A stretch of 64,000 nt of DNA from CALVGQ01 sp964369385 (GTDB lineage Bacteria > Bacillota_I > Bacilli_A > Erysipelotrichales > Erysipelotrichaceae). This document shows positions 8,315 to 17,147 of the stretch, one piece after another. The DNA lies in contig CAYJEY010000006.1 in the NCBI GenBank assembly GCA_964369385.1, positions 49,860 through 113,859 of the forward strand. The letters are read 5' to 3'. A program made the translations under genes and the position numbers. The notes beneath the pieces are model-generated. The model made no database searches. It worked only from the letters and a program-made list of their open reading frames with translations, and was not told the DNA's origin. Each line of letters begins with the position of its first letter. Position 1 is the first letter of the stretch.

Positions 8315-8956
8315 ATGCCAAAAATAGATGACGCTTTAAATACTTATCAAGCTTTAATTCAGGAGATGGCTCTTAAAGTTAGAAAAATGCATGAAATTGG
8401 ATTAGAGGTAATTGAGACAGGTGATCGTGAAAAAGCACTTCATATTATCAAATTAGATGAATTCGTAAATCATTATGAAGAAGAAATTAATGATCGTGCT
8501 CAAGAAATCTTGTCTTTGCTTTCACCAGTTGCAACTGATTTACGTATTGTCATTGCCGGAATCAAAACAGCAAATGATTTAGAACGTATTGCAGACTATG
8601 CAAAAAACATATCAAAATATGTAATTAAATCAGGACAGATTGATGAGAAGTTAGCAAAAAACGCACAAAAAATTGGTGAAGCTTTTTTAACGATGTTCGA
8701 TAAAGCGATGAAAGCTTATGCTGAACGTGATGTTAAGTCAGCTTTAGAAATTCCAAATGATGACATGGTAATTAATGAATTGTTTGCATTAATGATTGAA
8801 GATTTACAAAATGCATTAAATCAACATCAAATGCTATCGGAGGTAATTCCAGTAGTTCGTTTGTTACGTAACTTTGAGCGCGCTGGAGATCACACGAAAA
8901 ACATTTGTGAGCATTTAATTTTCTTAGAGAAAGACCAACATATTGACTTAGATTAA
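8315..8956 (+). CDS. phoU: Phosphate signalling regulator PhoU
   Basis: Cytosolic all-helical protein with two three-helix PhoU repeats, each with the metal-binding E/D-rich motif: ATDLRIVIAGIKTANDLERIADYAKNI in the first half and VRLLRNFERAGDHTKNICEHLIFL in the second. PhoU proteins link Pst transport state to the phosphate sensor kinase and restrain phosphate uptake. 213 residues, normal. Last gene of the operon; AGGAGG before the start; a terminator follows directly at the stop codon. Confidence 0.96.
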   Translation: MPKIDDALNTYQALIQEMALKVRKMHEIGLEVIETGDREKALHIIKLDEFVNHYEEEINDRAQEILSLLSPVATDLRIVIAGIKTANDLERIADYAKNISKYVIKSGQIDEKLAKNAQKIGEAFLTMFDKAMKAYAERDVKSALEIPNDDMVINELFALMIEDLQNALNQHQMLSEVIPVVRLLRNFERAGDHTKNICEHLIFLEKDQHIDLD

Positions 8957-9837
8957 GACTGGGTAAAATCAGTCTTTTTATTTATTTGTTTTCTGATTAA
9001 AAAAAGAAAAAGCATTGTCAAGAAGTTAAAGGCGAAGTGCGCATAAGCAATCTGAGTCGGGTAATGATTTGTTAGAGTACTAATGAAATAAGTTACAATT
9101 GGCATTGTAATAAATCCTAAAATTGCTACAAGAATATTGAATGAGGTATGCATTTGAGCAAGTATTTTGGCATTTTTATCAAGGGAAAGACTTGCAATAT
9201 GAGCAGTGATGGTTGTCCCAATGTTTGCGCCAAGAATTATAAAAAATGTTGAGTTCAATGAAAAAGTGCTTTCGAGTTGCTGTAAGATACTTAAAACTGC
9301 AGATGAACTCTGTAGAAGTGCAGTGAGGAGTATTGAGAAAATAAAAGGAAATGATTCAATATAATATATTAGTGAAATGAAGCGCTCATATGTTGTCAAG
9401 GCTTCTAATAATGAGTTTAAAAGGTTCAAACTGTAAAAAAGAAGTGCGAAGTAAAAAATTACGTATGCAATTTGTCTTTTTGGGTGTTTTAATAAGTGAA
9501 TAAGTACTGCGCAGAAGAAAAGTAGGAAAGGGAGTATGTCTTTAATGTCGAGTAAAAGAATAAACAATGTTGATGTAGTTGCGACATTAGAAGCCACCAT
9601 CATCCAAAAAGCTTGGTATAACTTAATTTGATTTGTCGATAGTAAAATGAGAATCAAAGTTATACTCGCAGAGCTCGATTGACATAACAGGGTAATAATG
9701 AAACTAAGAAGAAAACTATGTGAGCTTTGTAATTTTTGTAAATACTTTTTGTTAATGCTGATTTGTTCTAGTGAAACACTTAATTGTTGGATACTAAATA
9801 AAAATATGCCAAGTGCTGCAAGTAATGAAATAGCCAT
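8953..9837 (-). CDS. Na+/phosphate cotransporter family membrane protein (NptA-like)
   Basis: Membrane protein of 294 residues with the two inverted QSSSA repeats that define the Na/Pi cotransporter family: LCQSSSASITLILI (about 52-65) and LLQSSSAVLSIL, followed by ILGANIGTTITAHI. Eight or so hydrophobic segments are visible. It lacks the C-terminal PhoU-like domain found in many YjbB/NptA proteins, so it is the short form. AAGGAG lies 8 nt before the ATG on the minus strand. It converges on phoU with a 4-base overlap. Likely a low-affinity phosphate transporter or exporter; direction of transport cannot be told from sequence. Confidence 0.82.
   Translation of the reverse strand: MAISLLAALGIFLFSIQQLSVSLEQISINKKYLQKLQSSHSFLLSFIITLLCQSSSASITLILILLSTNQIKLYQAFWMMVASNVATTSTLFILLLDIKDILPFLLFFCAVLIHLLKHPKRQIAYVIFYFALLFYSLNLLNSLLEALTTYERFISLIYYIESFPFIFSILLTALLQSSSAVLSILQQLESTFSLNSTFFIILGANIGTTITAHIASLSLDKNAKILAQMHTSFNILVAILGFITMPIVTYFISTLTNHYPTQIAYAHFAFNFLTMLFLFLIRKQINKKTDFTQS
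8955..8979 (+). terminator. Intrinsic terminator of the pst operon
   Basis: AAGACTG pairs with CAGTCTT around an 8-nt loop, followed by T5. It overlaps the stop codons of phoU and of the convergent transporter gene. Confidence 0.75.
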
Positions 9838-9915
9838 ATTGGGTTCTCCTTGTTAATTTAGTATATGAATGATTAAAAAGACTAGACATTCATTTTTAAA
9901 TAGTAGTGATTGTGC

Positions 9916-9921
9916 TATAAT
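9916..9921 (+). promoter_or_regulatory. -10 element of the ybeY operon
   Basis: TATAAT, 22 nt upstream of the ybeY start; no strong -35 is seen. Probably the main promoter for the run of genes to trmK. Confidence 0.5.
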
Positions 9922-9942
9922 ATGTGGACAAGGAGTATGATT

Positions 9943-10392
9943 ATGAAATGTTATATTAAAAATAAAACTAAAGAACAGCAATGGAAACAATACTATCCGA
10001 TGTTGAGAAGTATTGCTAAACAATGCGCAGAATATCATGATTTGGCGAAAAGAACATTGGTATCAGTGATTTTAGTGAATGAAGAAGAAATCCACCAGAT
10101 TAATAAACAGTATCGAGGGGTTGATAAACCGACGGATGTCATTACTTTTGCTGCAATGGAAGGTGATGTTTTCCAGTTTGATGAAATTCAAGAACTTGGA
10201 GATATTTTTATCAATACCAATGCGATTGCCGAACAAGCTAAAGAATATGGACATAGCGAGCAACGCGAGTTTGGATTTTTGTTCGTCCATGGATTACTGC
10301 ACACACTTGGCTATGATCATATGAATAAAGAAGATGAGTCGAAAATGATTGCTGTACAAAAAGCAATTTTGGATCCAATTATAAGCCGATGA
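9943..10392 (+). CDS. ybeY: Endoribonuclease YbeY (16S rRNA maturation)
   Basis: Zinc-dependent single-strand endoribonuclease used in 16S rRNA 3' end maturation and ribosome quality control. The signature HGLLHTLGYDH (residues 116-126) supplies the three zinc ligands His116, His120 and His126. The upstream motif TDVITFA is also typical. 149 residues from ATG 9943, chosen because AGGAG ends 7 nt upstream; ATG 9937 is too close to that site and earlier in-frame codons lie in the promoter. First gene of the conserved ybeY-dgkA-cdd-era-recO run; phoH, which often precedes it, is absent here. Confidence 0.96.
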   Translation: MKCYIKNKTKEQQWKQYYPMLRSIAKQCAEYHDLAKRTLVSVILVNEEEIHQINKQYRGVDKPTDVITFAAMEGDVFQFDEIQELGDIFINTNAIAEQAKEYGHSEQREFGFLFVHGLLHTLGYDHMNKEDESKMIAVQKAILDPIISR

Positions 10393-10721
10393 ATAAGTTT
10401 AAGAACGCATTTAATGGAATTGTTACTGCAGTTCATGATCCCAGTGTGTTGATCCAGTTGTGCTTAGGTATCGGAGCGATTGGGCTTGGTGTTTGGATGA
10501 AGTTAAGTGTGGATGAATGGGGAATATTTATATTGTGTATAGGGATTGTGATTAGTTTAGAGATTTTCAATACCTGTATAGAGCGAATTTCGGATATTGT
10601 TCAGCCAAAATATCACAAAAAAATTAAAGAAATCAAAGATATGTCAAGTGCTGCAGTACTTATAATGGCAATATCTTCATTATTAGTAGCGATAAGTTTT
10701 TTATTAAAAAGAATAGATTGA
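10389..10721 (+). CDS. dgkA: Undecaprenol/diacylglycerol kinase DgkA
   Basis: Small integral membrane kinase that phosphorylates undecaprenol (in Gram-positives) for recycling of the cell-wall lipid carrier. 110 residues with three hydrophobic segments. The family signature is seen as EIFNTCIERISD followed by KEIKDMSSAAVLI (usual ELxNTAIE and KDxAAGAVL). It overlaps the ybeY stop by 4 bases (ATGA), giving coupled translation. The position between ybeY and cdd is the standard one in Bacilli. Confidence 0.93.
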   Translation: MNKFKNAFNGIVTAVHDPSVLIQLCLGIGAIGLGVWMKLSVDEWGIFILCIGIVISLEIFNTCIERISDIVQPKYHKKIKEIKDMSSAAVLIMAISSLLVAISFLLKRID

Positions 10722-10732
10722 GAGGATAAATT

Positions 10733-11131
10733 ATGAATTATCAACATGTAGTAGAGGCGGCGTTTGAAGCGATGGAAAATGCCTATGCACCATATTCAAA
10801 TTACCATGTAGGAGCATGTGTTTTGTGTAACGATGGGAATATGTTCAAAGGGTGTAATATTGAAAATGCTTCCTATGGGGCAACAAACTGTGGGGAACGT
10901 AGTGCGATTTTTAGTGCTTATTCAAACGGTTATAGAAAAGAAGATATTGAAGCCATTGCAATTGTAACAGATGGTAAGATTGTAGGTGCACCGTGTGGGA
11001 TTTGTCGTCAAGTATTATCAGAGCTGATAAATATGGATACGCCGATTATTTTATCAAATGGAAAAGAAACAATTATAAAAACAATGTATGATTTATTACC
11101 AATGCATTTTTCTTCAGAGGATTTAAAATGA
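10733..11131 (+). CDS. cdd: Cytidine deaminase
   Basis: Zinc enzyme of pyrimidine salvage that deaminates cytidine and deoxycytidine. 132 residues, the homotetrameric type. Zinc and catalytic motif: NCGERSA (normally NCAERxA, with Cys ligand and catalytic Glu), and the second zinc site PCGICRQV. AYAPYSNYHVGA is the substrate-binding N-terminal motif. GAGAGG precedes the ATG. It overlaps era by 4 bases. Confidence 0.96.
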   Translation: MNYQHVVEAAFEAMENAYAPYSNYHVGACVLCNDGNMFKGCNIENASYGATNCGERSAIFSAYSNGYRKEDIEAIAIVTDGKIVGAPCGICRQVLSELINMDTPIILSNGKETIIKTMYDLLPMHFSSEDLK

Positions 11132-12024
11132 AGTCTGGGTTTATATCATTTGTAGGAAGACCAAATGCTGGTAAGAGCACGTTGTTGAATGCTCTTTTAA
11201 AACAAAAAGTTGCAATCATATCATCAAAAGCGCAAACGACTAGAAATAGTATTCGTGGGATTTATAACGATGAAGATAGTCAAATTATATTCATTGATAC
11301 GCCTGGTATCCATAAACCACAACATCGTTTAGGGAACCAAATGAATAAGGAAGCTTATTCAAGTGCTAGAGGTGTAGATTTGGTTTATTACATTGTGGAT
11401 GCAAGTAGTGAATTTGGAAGTGGGGAAGAATTTGTTTTAGATGTTGTTAAGTCGGTTCATTGTAAGAAGTTCTTAATTTTGAATAAAATGGATTTACTTA
11501 GTAAAGATCAAGCTATGCAAACGCTTATTGCTTGGAATGGACGTCATCAGTTTGACGAGATTATTCCGATTTCTGCCCTCAATAGTGAAAATTTAAATCA
11601 ATTACTAAAGGTAACAAAAAACTATTTAGAAGACGGTGTCCAATATTATCCAGAAGGTATGGTTTGTGATTATCCTGAACAGTTTATTATGGCTGAGATT
11701 ATTCGTGAGAAAATCTTAGATTTAACAAAACAAGAGATTCCTCATAGTGTCGCTATCGTCATTGAAAGAATTTTAAAAAAACGTGGTAAATACATTATAA
11801 ATGCCATGATTTTAGTTGAACGTGATTCACAAAAAGGAATTATAGTTGGAAAACAAGGAAGTATGATACGTGAAATCGGAACAGCTGCTCGGCTTGAGCT
11901 TCAAGGTATTTTAGGAGAAACCATTTTCCTAGAATTATTTGTACGTGTTGAAAATGATTGGCGTAACAAAGAGGCGAAGCTTCGACAGTTAGGATACATT
12001 CAAACGGAGATTGATGATGAATGA
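11128..12024 (+). CDS. era: GTPase Era (30S ribosome assembly)
   Basis: GTP-binding protein that binds the 3' end of 16S rRNA during 30S maturation. 298 residues: G1 GRPNAGKST, G2 QTTRNSIRGIY, G3 DTPGIHKP, G4 NKMD, then a C-terminal type II KH domain (IVERDSQKGIIVGKQGSMIREIGTAAR, with the GxxG loop). Start overlaps the cdd stop (ATGA). Working with YbeY in the same operon, it forms a ribosome-maturation group. Confidence 0.98.
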   Translation: MKSGFISFVGRPNAGKSTLLNALLKQKVAIISSKAQTTRNSIRGIYNDEDSQIIFIDTPGIHKPQHRLGNQMNKEAYSSARGVDLVYYIVDASSEFGSGEEFVLDVVKSVHCKKFLILNKMDLLSKDQAMQTLIAWNGRHQFDEIIPISALNSENLNQLLKVTKNYLEDGVQYYPEGMVCDYPEQFIMAEIIREKILDLTKQEIPHSVAIVIERILKKRGKYIINAMILVERDSQKGIIVGKQGSMIREIGTAARLELQGILGETIFLELFVRVENDWRNKEAKLRQLGYIQTEIDDE

Positions 12025-12748
12025 CCTAATAAAAGGAATTGTCTTAAAGCAACAAGAATACCGTGAAAATGATTTGCTGATTCAAGTTTTGTGTGAAGAG
12101 ATAGGGCTTGTGTCTCTTGTTGTAAGAGGTGCGCTTAAAGCTCAAAGTAAGAATCGTAGTTTGTGCATGCCATATACTCATTGTACTTACGGAATAGATG
12201 TGCAGGATGGAAAAACAATGTATACACTTAAAAATGGTCATGTTATACAGTCTTATCCAAAAGTTAAACAAAACTTGACGAGTTTAGCTGTATGTCATGT
12301 GATCGCTGAAATCACTTTAGCCCTTATTGTGCCAAATGATCCAAATGAATCTACATATGAGCTTTTGTGTTTTGCGTTGGGAGAATTACAAAATGGAAGA
12401 AATCCACATTTAGTGCTTGCATTATTTATTGCGCTCATACTCAAGGAAATTGGACTTGAACCAAATGTTGATGAATGCGTTGCCTGCGCAAGCCAAATGG
12501 TGACTTCTATTGCGTTGAATGAAGGTGGTTTCGTATGTCAAGAGTGTGCAAGTCAAACTGCTGTACTTAAAGCGGATGTGAATACGCTTAAAGCGTTCCG
12601 TTACATCAATAAAGCTTCAATAGAAAACATGGAAGCTTTAGATAAATCAATTGTAGTGAAGTCAGAACATGTAAAAATCTTCATGGATTTCTTAATGATA
12701 CATACAGGAATTAACTTAAAAAGTAGCCAGTTTTACTTAGACGCTTAG
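12017..12748 (+). CDS. recO: DNA repair protein RecO
   Basis: Recombination mediator that loads RecA with RecR onto SSB-coated DNA. 243 residues: N-terminal OB fold (IKGIVLKQQEYRENDLLIQVL), helical domain and a four-Cys zinc site (CVACASQM and CQECA). The start at ATG 12017 overlaps the era stop by 8 bases with GGAGA 6 nt upstream; ATG 12014 and TTG 12011 are in frame alternatives. Last gene before the glyQS promoter. Confidence 0.93.
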   Translation: MNDLIKGIVLKQQEYRENDLLIQVLCEEIGLVSLVVRGALKAQSKNRSLCMPYTHCTYGIDVQDGKTMYTLKNGHVIQSYPKVKQNLTSLAVCHVIAEITLALIVPNDPNESTYELLCFALGELQNGRNPHLVLALFIALILKEIGLEPNVDECVACASQMVTSIALNEGGFVCQECASQTAVLKADVNTLKAFRYINKASIENMEALDKSIVVKSEHVKIFMDFLMIHTGINLKSSQFYLDA

Positions 12749-12778
12749 TTGACTAGAAGCGTTGTTTTAGTGTATAAT
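12741..12778 (+). promoter_or_regulatory. recO hairpin overlapping the glyQS promoter
   Basis: TTGACT (12749-12754), 18-nt spacer, TATAAT (12773-12778) form a good SigA promoter for glyQS. The -35 lies inside the loop of a small hairpin ACGCTT (12741-12746) with AAGCGT (12757-12762), followed by TTGTTTT, which may terminate part of the upstream transcript. No T-box is possible in this 63-nt gap. Confidence 0.7.
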
Positions 12779-12811
12779 TAATCAGTTAAGCAGGAAGGAA
12801 TGTGAAGTAAA

Positions 12812-14185
12812 ATGTCAAAATTAGATTTTGAAACAATCGTAAGTCACGCTAAGAGTACAGGATTTGTATTTCAAGGTTCGGAGATTTATGGTGGGCTTAG
12901 TAACACTTGGGATTTTGGTGCTTTAGGTGTTGAATTAAAAAACAATATAAAAAATGCGTGGTGGAAGAAATTTATCCAATCAAACCCATACAATGTTGGT
13001 ATTCAAGCTGCAATATTAATGAATCCAAAGGTTTGGGAAGCAACTGGACATTTGAAGTCATTTAGTGATCCATTAATGGATTGTCGCGAATGTAAAACAC
13101 GTCATCGTGCTGATCACTTGATTGAACAGTTTTCACGAGGAAGTGTTAACCCAGAGAGCTGGTCAAATGAAGAAATGAAACAATATATTGAAGATAATGG
13201 AATTGTGTGTCCTAATTGTAAGTCACAAAATTTCACTGACATTCGTCAGTTCAATCTTATGTTTAAAACGTTTCAAGGAATTACTGAAGATAGCAAAAAT
13301 ACGATTTATCTTCGTCCTGAAACTGCACAAGGGATGTTCGTGAATTTCAAAAATGTTCAAAGAACATCTAGAAAAAAATTACCATTTGGAATCGGGCAAG
13401 TTGGTAAGAGTTTCCGTAATGAAATTACTCCTGGAAACTTCATCTTCCGTACACGAGAATTCGAACAAATGGAATTAGAATTTTTCTGTATGCCAGGAGA
13501 AGATTTAAAATGGTATGCTTACTGGCAAGAATTTTGCATGGATTGGCTAATTAGTTTAGGATTAAACAAAGAAAATGTCCGTATCCGTGAACATAGCCAA
13601 GAAGAATTGAGCTTCTATTCAGTAGGAACAAGTGATATTGAATATATGTATCCATTTGGATGGGGTGAATTGTGGGGGATTGCAGATCGTACAGATTATG
13701 ATTTAAAACAACACATGGAACACTCTAAGTCTTCACTTGAGTATTTAGATCAAGCTACAAATCAAAAAGTTGTGCCGTATTGCATTGAACCAGCTGTAGG
13801 AGTAGAGCGTTTATTCTTAGCTTATGTATGTGATAGCTATGAGGAGCAACAACTTGAAAATGATACACGTATTGTAATGCACTTACATCCAGCGCTTGCG
13901 CCGTTTAAAGCTTGTGTATGTCCATTATCTAAACAACTGTCACAGGAAGCGATTGCCGTTTATCAAATGTTAAGTGAAGATTATAACTGTGAATATGATG
14001 AAGCAGGAAGTATTGGGAAACGCTATCGTCGCCAAGATGCAATTGGAACTCCATATTGTATTACAGTTGATTTTGAAACTCAAAACGATGGGTGTGTAAC
14101 TGTACGTGATCGTGATACGATGCAACAAGAACGTATCGAAATTACAAAACTACATGATTTCATTCATTCAAAAATTAAGTTTTAA
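12812..14185 (+). CDS. glyQS: Glycyl-tRNA synthetase, single-chain (alpha2) type
   Basis: Class II synthetase charging tRNA-Gly. 457 residues, the eukaryote-like homodimer form rather than the alpha2beta2 GlyQ/GlyS form. Seen: FVFQGSEIYGGLSNTWDFGALG near the N-terminus, a four-Cys zinc module (CREC and CPNCKS), motif 2 FRNEITPGNFIFRTREFEQMELEFF, motif 3 CIEPAVGVERLFLAYV, and the C-terminal anticodon-binding domain (LAPFKACVCPL). Its location before dnaG-rpoD is the usual one in Bacilli and Mollicutes. Confidence 0.97.
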   Translation: MSKLDFETIVSHAKSTGFVFQGSEIYGGLSNTWDFGALGVELKNNIKNAWWKKFIQSNPYNVGIQAAILMNPKVWEATGHLKSFSDPLMDCRECKTRHRADHLIEQFSRGSVNPESWSNEEMKQYIEDNGIVCPNCKSQNFTDIRQFNLMFKTFQGITEDSKNTIYLRPETAQGMFVNFKNVQRTSRKKLPFGIGQVGKSFRNEITPGNFIFRTREFEQMELEFFCMPGEDLKWYAYWQEFCMDWLISLGLNKENVRIREHSQEELSFYSVGTSDIEYMYPFGWGELWGIADRTDYDLKQHMEHSKSSLEYLDQATNQKVVPYCIEPAVGVERLFLAYVCDSYEEQQLENDTRIVMHLHPALAPFKACVCPLSKQLSQEAIAVYQMLSEDYNCEYDEAGSIGKRYRRQDAIGTPYCITVDFETQNDGCVTVRDRDTMQQERIEITKLHDFIHSKIKF

Positions 14186-14203
14186 TAAATTATAGGAGGG
14201 CAT

Positions 14204-15949
14204 ATGAGAATTGCAGAAGAAGATATTAATGCGATACGCTCTTCAGCAGACATCGTCGACATCATTGGTCATTTTCTTCCGTTAGTAAGAAAAGGGAAAG
14301 GGATGAGCGCTGTTTGTCCGTTTCATGATGATCATGACCCCTCACTGAGTATTTCGCAGGATAAACAAATGTATAAGTGTTTTGTTTGTCAAAAAGGCGG
14401 GAATGTATTTACATTTGTACAAGATTTTGAAAAAATAAGTTTTGTAGAAGCAGTTGTAAAAGTCGCTCAAATTATTGACTATCCACTACATGTAGAAGTG
14501 AAAGAGGTTATTCATGATCCGCGACAACATGCTTTGCACAAATGCATGCAAGAAGCAATCTCATACATGAGCTTTCAACTACACGCAAGTGAGGGAGCGA
14601 ATGCCTCAAGTTATTTAGTAAAGCGTGGATTAAATAAAGAAATTATGGAAATGTTTGAAATTGGATTCAACGGCCCAAACAATCAAGTCGTCAAATTCTT
14701 ACAAGCAAAAGGATTTAGTGAAGCTGATATTGTAGCCTGCAATATTGGAAGATGGAATGATGTTGGTATTGCTGATGTTTTTTTCAATAGAATCGCATTT
14801 CCAATTCATGATGCGCGCGGGAATCCTGTCGCATTTAGTGCTAGGACTATGGATCCAAATGTTCAAAGCAAATATATTAATTCAAATGAAAATGAATTAT
14901 ATACAAAAGGTCAAATTATCTACAATTATCATCGTGCAAAACAACATGTAAAACGTGCTGGATATATTATATTATGTGAAGGTGTTATGGATGTTATTGC
15001 CTTTGCAAGAGCAGGGATATACAATGCTGTTGCGACACTAGGAACAGCGTGTACGCCTGAACAAATACGATTATTAAAACAAAGTAGTCGTCGTGTAGTT
15101 CTATGTTATGATGCAGATAACGCAGGACAAAAAGCCACACTTAAGGTTGCCAAAGAGATTATTGCGGTTGGTTGCGAAGTAACCATAGTAAATAATGCTA
15201 CAGGATTAGATCCAGATGATATTGTAAATAAATATGGACCTGAGGAACTGAAATCGATGCTAGATCATCCATTAACATGGATCGAGTTTGTATTCGAACA
15301 GTATAAAAAACAATTTAATTTGGAAAACTACAGTGATAAAAAGCAGTTTACACAGTTAGTTAAAACAGAAATTGATTGTTTAAAGGATGATTTTGATCGC
15401 CAAGAATTCACACATCGATTAAGCCAACTTACTGGATTTAGTCTTTCTCAGTTGAAGTCTGATGTGTCAGTTGCAAAGCAGGTGAAATCTGTTGCTAGAG
15501 TGCGTCTTAAACCTATTGAGAGTGGAAAGATGAATGCAGAAAGCACGATTCTATCTCAAATGCTGTTGAGTAATCAGGCCTGTGAGATATTTAAAAAACA
15601 ACTCGGTTTTCTTGCTAGTGACTTAGGGCAACAGTGTGCGATTTTGATTGTTGATCAATATCGAAAAAATAATCAGCTCAATGTTGCAGATTTAATTAAT
15701 CAATGTACATCAGACGAACAAAGAAGAAAAATAATCGCTCTTTCAACAGATGAAATGTATGTAAGTAATTATGACGAAGATTTATTACGAGGTGCAATTC
15801 GAAGATTTAGAGCAGCATTGTTAAAAGAACAAATTGATGAAATGCAGACACAGATTAAAACAATCACTAATTTAGAAAGTAAGGCAGCATTAATTTTAGA
15901 AAAAACACAACTTCAAAGAGAATTGGGGGCATTAATGAATGAAGAGTAA
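14204..15949 (+). CDS. dnaG: DNA primase
   Basis: Synthesises RNA primers at the replication fork with the replicative helicase. 581 residues: CHC2 zinc-binding domain with Cys38, His41, Cys59 and Cys62; TOPRIM domain with EGVMDVIAFARAGI and YDADNAGQKA (acidic metal ligands); and a C-terminal helicase-interaction region that is poorly conserved as usual. GGAGGG lies just before the ATG. The end overlaps rpoD by 11 bases, so primase and sigma factor are coupled, the ancient macromolecular synthesis operon arrangement. Confidence 0.97.
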   Translation: MRIAEEDINAIRSSADIVDIIGHFLPLVRKGKGMSAVCPFHDDHDPSLSISQDKQMYKCFVCQKGGNVFTFVQDFEKISFVEAVVKVAQIIDYPLHVEVKEVIHDPRQHALHKCMQEAISYMSFQLHASEGANASSYLVKRGLNKEIMEMFEIGFNGPNNQVVKFLQAKGFSEADIVACNIGRWNDVGIADVFFNRIAFPIHDARGNPVAFSARTMDPNVQSKYINSNENELYTKGQIIYNYHRAKQHVKRAGYIILCEGVMDVIAFARAGIYNAVATLGTACTPEQIRLLKQSSRRVVLCYDADNAGQKATLKVAKEIIAVGCEVTIVNNATGLDPDDIVNKYGPEELKSMLDHPLTWIEFVFEQYKKQFNLENYSDKKQFTQLVKTEIDCLKDDFDRQEFTHRLSQLTGFSLSQLKSDVSVAKQVKSVARVRLKPIESGKMNAESTILSQMLLSNQACEIFKKQLGFLASDLGQQCAILIVDQYRKNNQLNVADLINQCTSDEQRRKIIALSTDEMYVSNYDEDLLRGAIRRFRAALLKEQIDEMQTQIKTITNLESKAALILEKTQLQRELGALMNEE

Positions 15950-17147
15950 AAAAACATTAAAAGCATTTAAAACATTAGATGAATGTAAACAACAGTTTAA
16001 AGACACTTATACAAACGAAGGTGTATTGTTACAAAAAGATGTAATGGAAGCAGTAAAACATTTGAGTTTTTCTGATACTGATATGGATGAACTTTTAGAG
16101 TGGTTTAATACTGAAGCAATCACAGTAAGTGAAGATGCTGAGTTAGAAATTGAACCTACTTTAGACGAGGCTAGTTTAGCAGAAGGAACACTTGATGACG
16201 ATTTAGGAATCTTAGGTGATGAAGTAGAAGTTGATTTAATTGATGATGTAGTTCAAGAATCAATGGCTATTCCATTTCATGAACTGTACATGGGTGGAAC
16301 AGGAAATACAAAAATAAATGATCCGGTTAAAATGTATCTAAAAGAAATTGGCCGTGTAAGTCTATTAACTCCAGATCAAGAACCTGACATTGCACGGCGT
16401 ATTCAAGCAGGAGATGAAGATGCAAAACGTATTCTGATTTCTGCGAATTTGCGTCTTGTGGTTTCTATCGCAAAAAAATATGTAGGTCGAGGAATGTTGT
16501 TTCTTGATTTAATCCAAGAAGGAAATATGGGGTTAATTAAAGCAGTTGAAAAGTTTGATTATACAAAAGGGTTTAAGTTCTCTACTTATGCAACTTGGTG
16601 GATTCGTCAAGCAATTACTCGTGCTATTGCAGACCAGGCACGTACAATTCGTATTCCTGTACATATGGTTGAAACAATCAATAAATTGACTCGTATTCAA
16701 AGACAGCTTGTTCAAGACTTAGGTCGTGATCCTACTGCTGAAGAAATTGCAGCTAAAATGGAAAACATTACTCCTGAAAAAGTACGTGAAATTCAAAAAA
16801 TTGCACTTGATCCTGTTTCATTAGAAACACCAATTGGTGAAGAAGATGATTCTCACTTAGGTGATTTTATTGAAGATAAAGATGCATTATCACCTGATCA
16901 ATATGCCAATAACCAACTTTTAAAAGATGAAATTAATATGGTTCTTCAAGGATTAACAGAGCGTGAAGAAAAAGTTCTTCGTTTACGTTTTGGATTACAG
17001 GATGGACGTACTCGTACACTTGAAGAAGTAGGTAAGGAATTTAATGTTACACGTGAGCGTATTCGACAAATCGAAGCTAAGGCGTTACGAAAACTTAAGC
17101 ATCCTACTCGTTCAAAACGTTTACGTGATTTTGTAGATAAAAACTAA
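15939..17147 (+). CDS. rpoD: Primary sigma factor SigA/RpoD
   Basis: Housekeeping sigma factor. 402 residues: acidic region 1.1 (about 1-105), region 1.2 DPVKMYLKEIGRVSLLTPDQE, region 2 with SANLRLVVSIAKKYVGRGMLFLDLIQEGNMGLIKAVEKFDYTKGFKFSTYATWWIRQAI (promoter melting and -10 recognition), region 3, and region 4 with TLEEVGKEFNVTRERIRQIEAKALRKLKHP (-35 recognition). I show these as motif positions; each agrees with SigA. It overlaps dnaG upstream and trmK downstream by one base. The consensus -35/-10 elements noted in this window fit this sigma factor. Confidence 0.98.
   Translation: MKSKKTLKAFKTLDECKQQFKDTYTNEGVLLQKDVMEAVKHLSFSDTDMDELLEWFNTEAITVSEDAELEIEPTLDEASLAEGTLDDDLGILGDEVEVDLIDDVVQESMAIPFHELYMGGTGNTKINDPVKMYLKEIGRVSLLTPDQEPDIARRIQAGDEDAKRILISANLRLVVSIAKKYVGRGMLFLDLIQEGNMGLIKAVEKFDYTKGFKFSTYATWWIRQAITRAIADQARTIRIPVHMVETINKLTRIQRQLVQDLGRDPTAEEIAAKMENITPEKVREIQKIALDPVSLETPIGEEDDSHLGDFIEDKDALSPDQYANNQLLKDEINMVLQGLTEREEKVLRLRFGLQDGRTRTLEEVGKEFNVTRERIRQIEAKALRKLKHPTRSKRLRDFVDKN

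Noticed and set aside
12749..12811. T-box riboswitch in front of glyQS
   Set aside because: The gap is only 63 bases and holds the promoter; no specifier loop, T-box sequence or antiterminator can fit.
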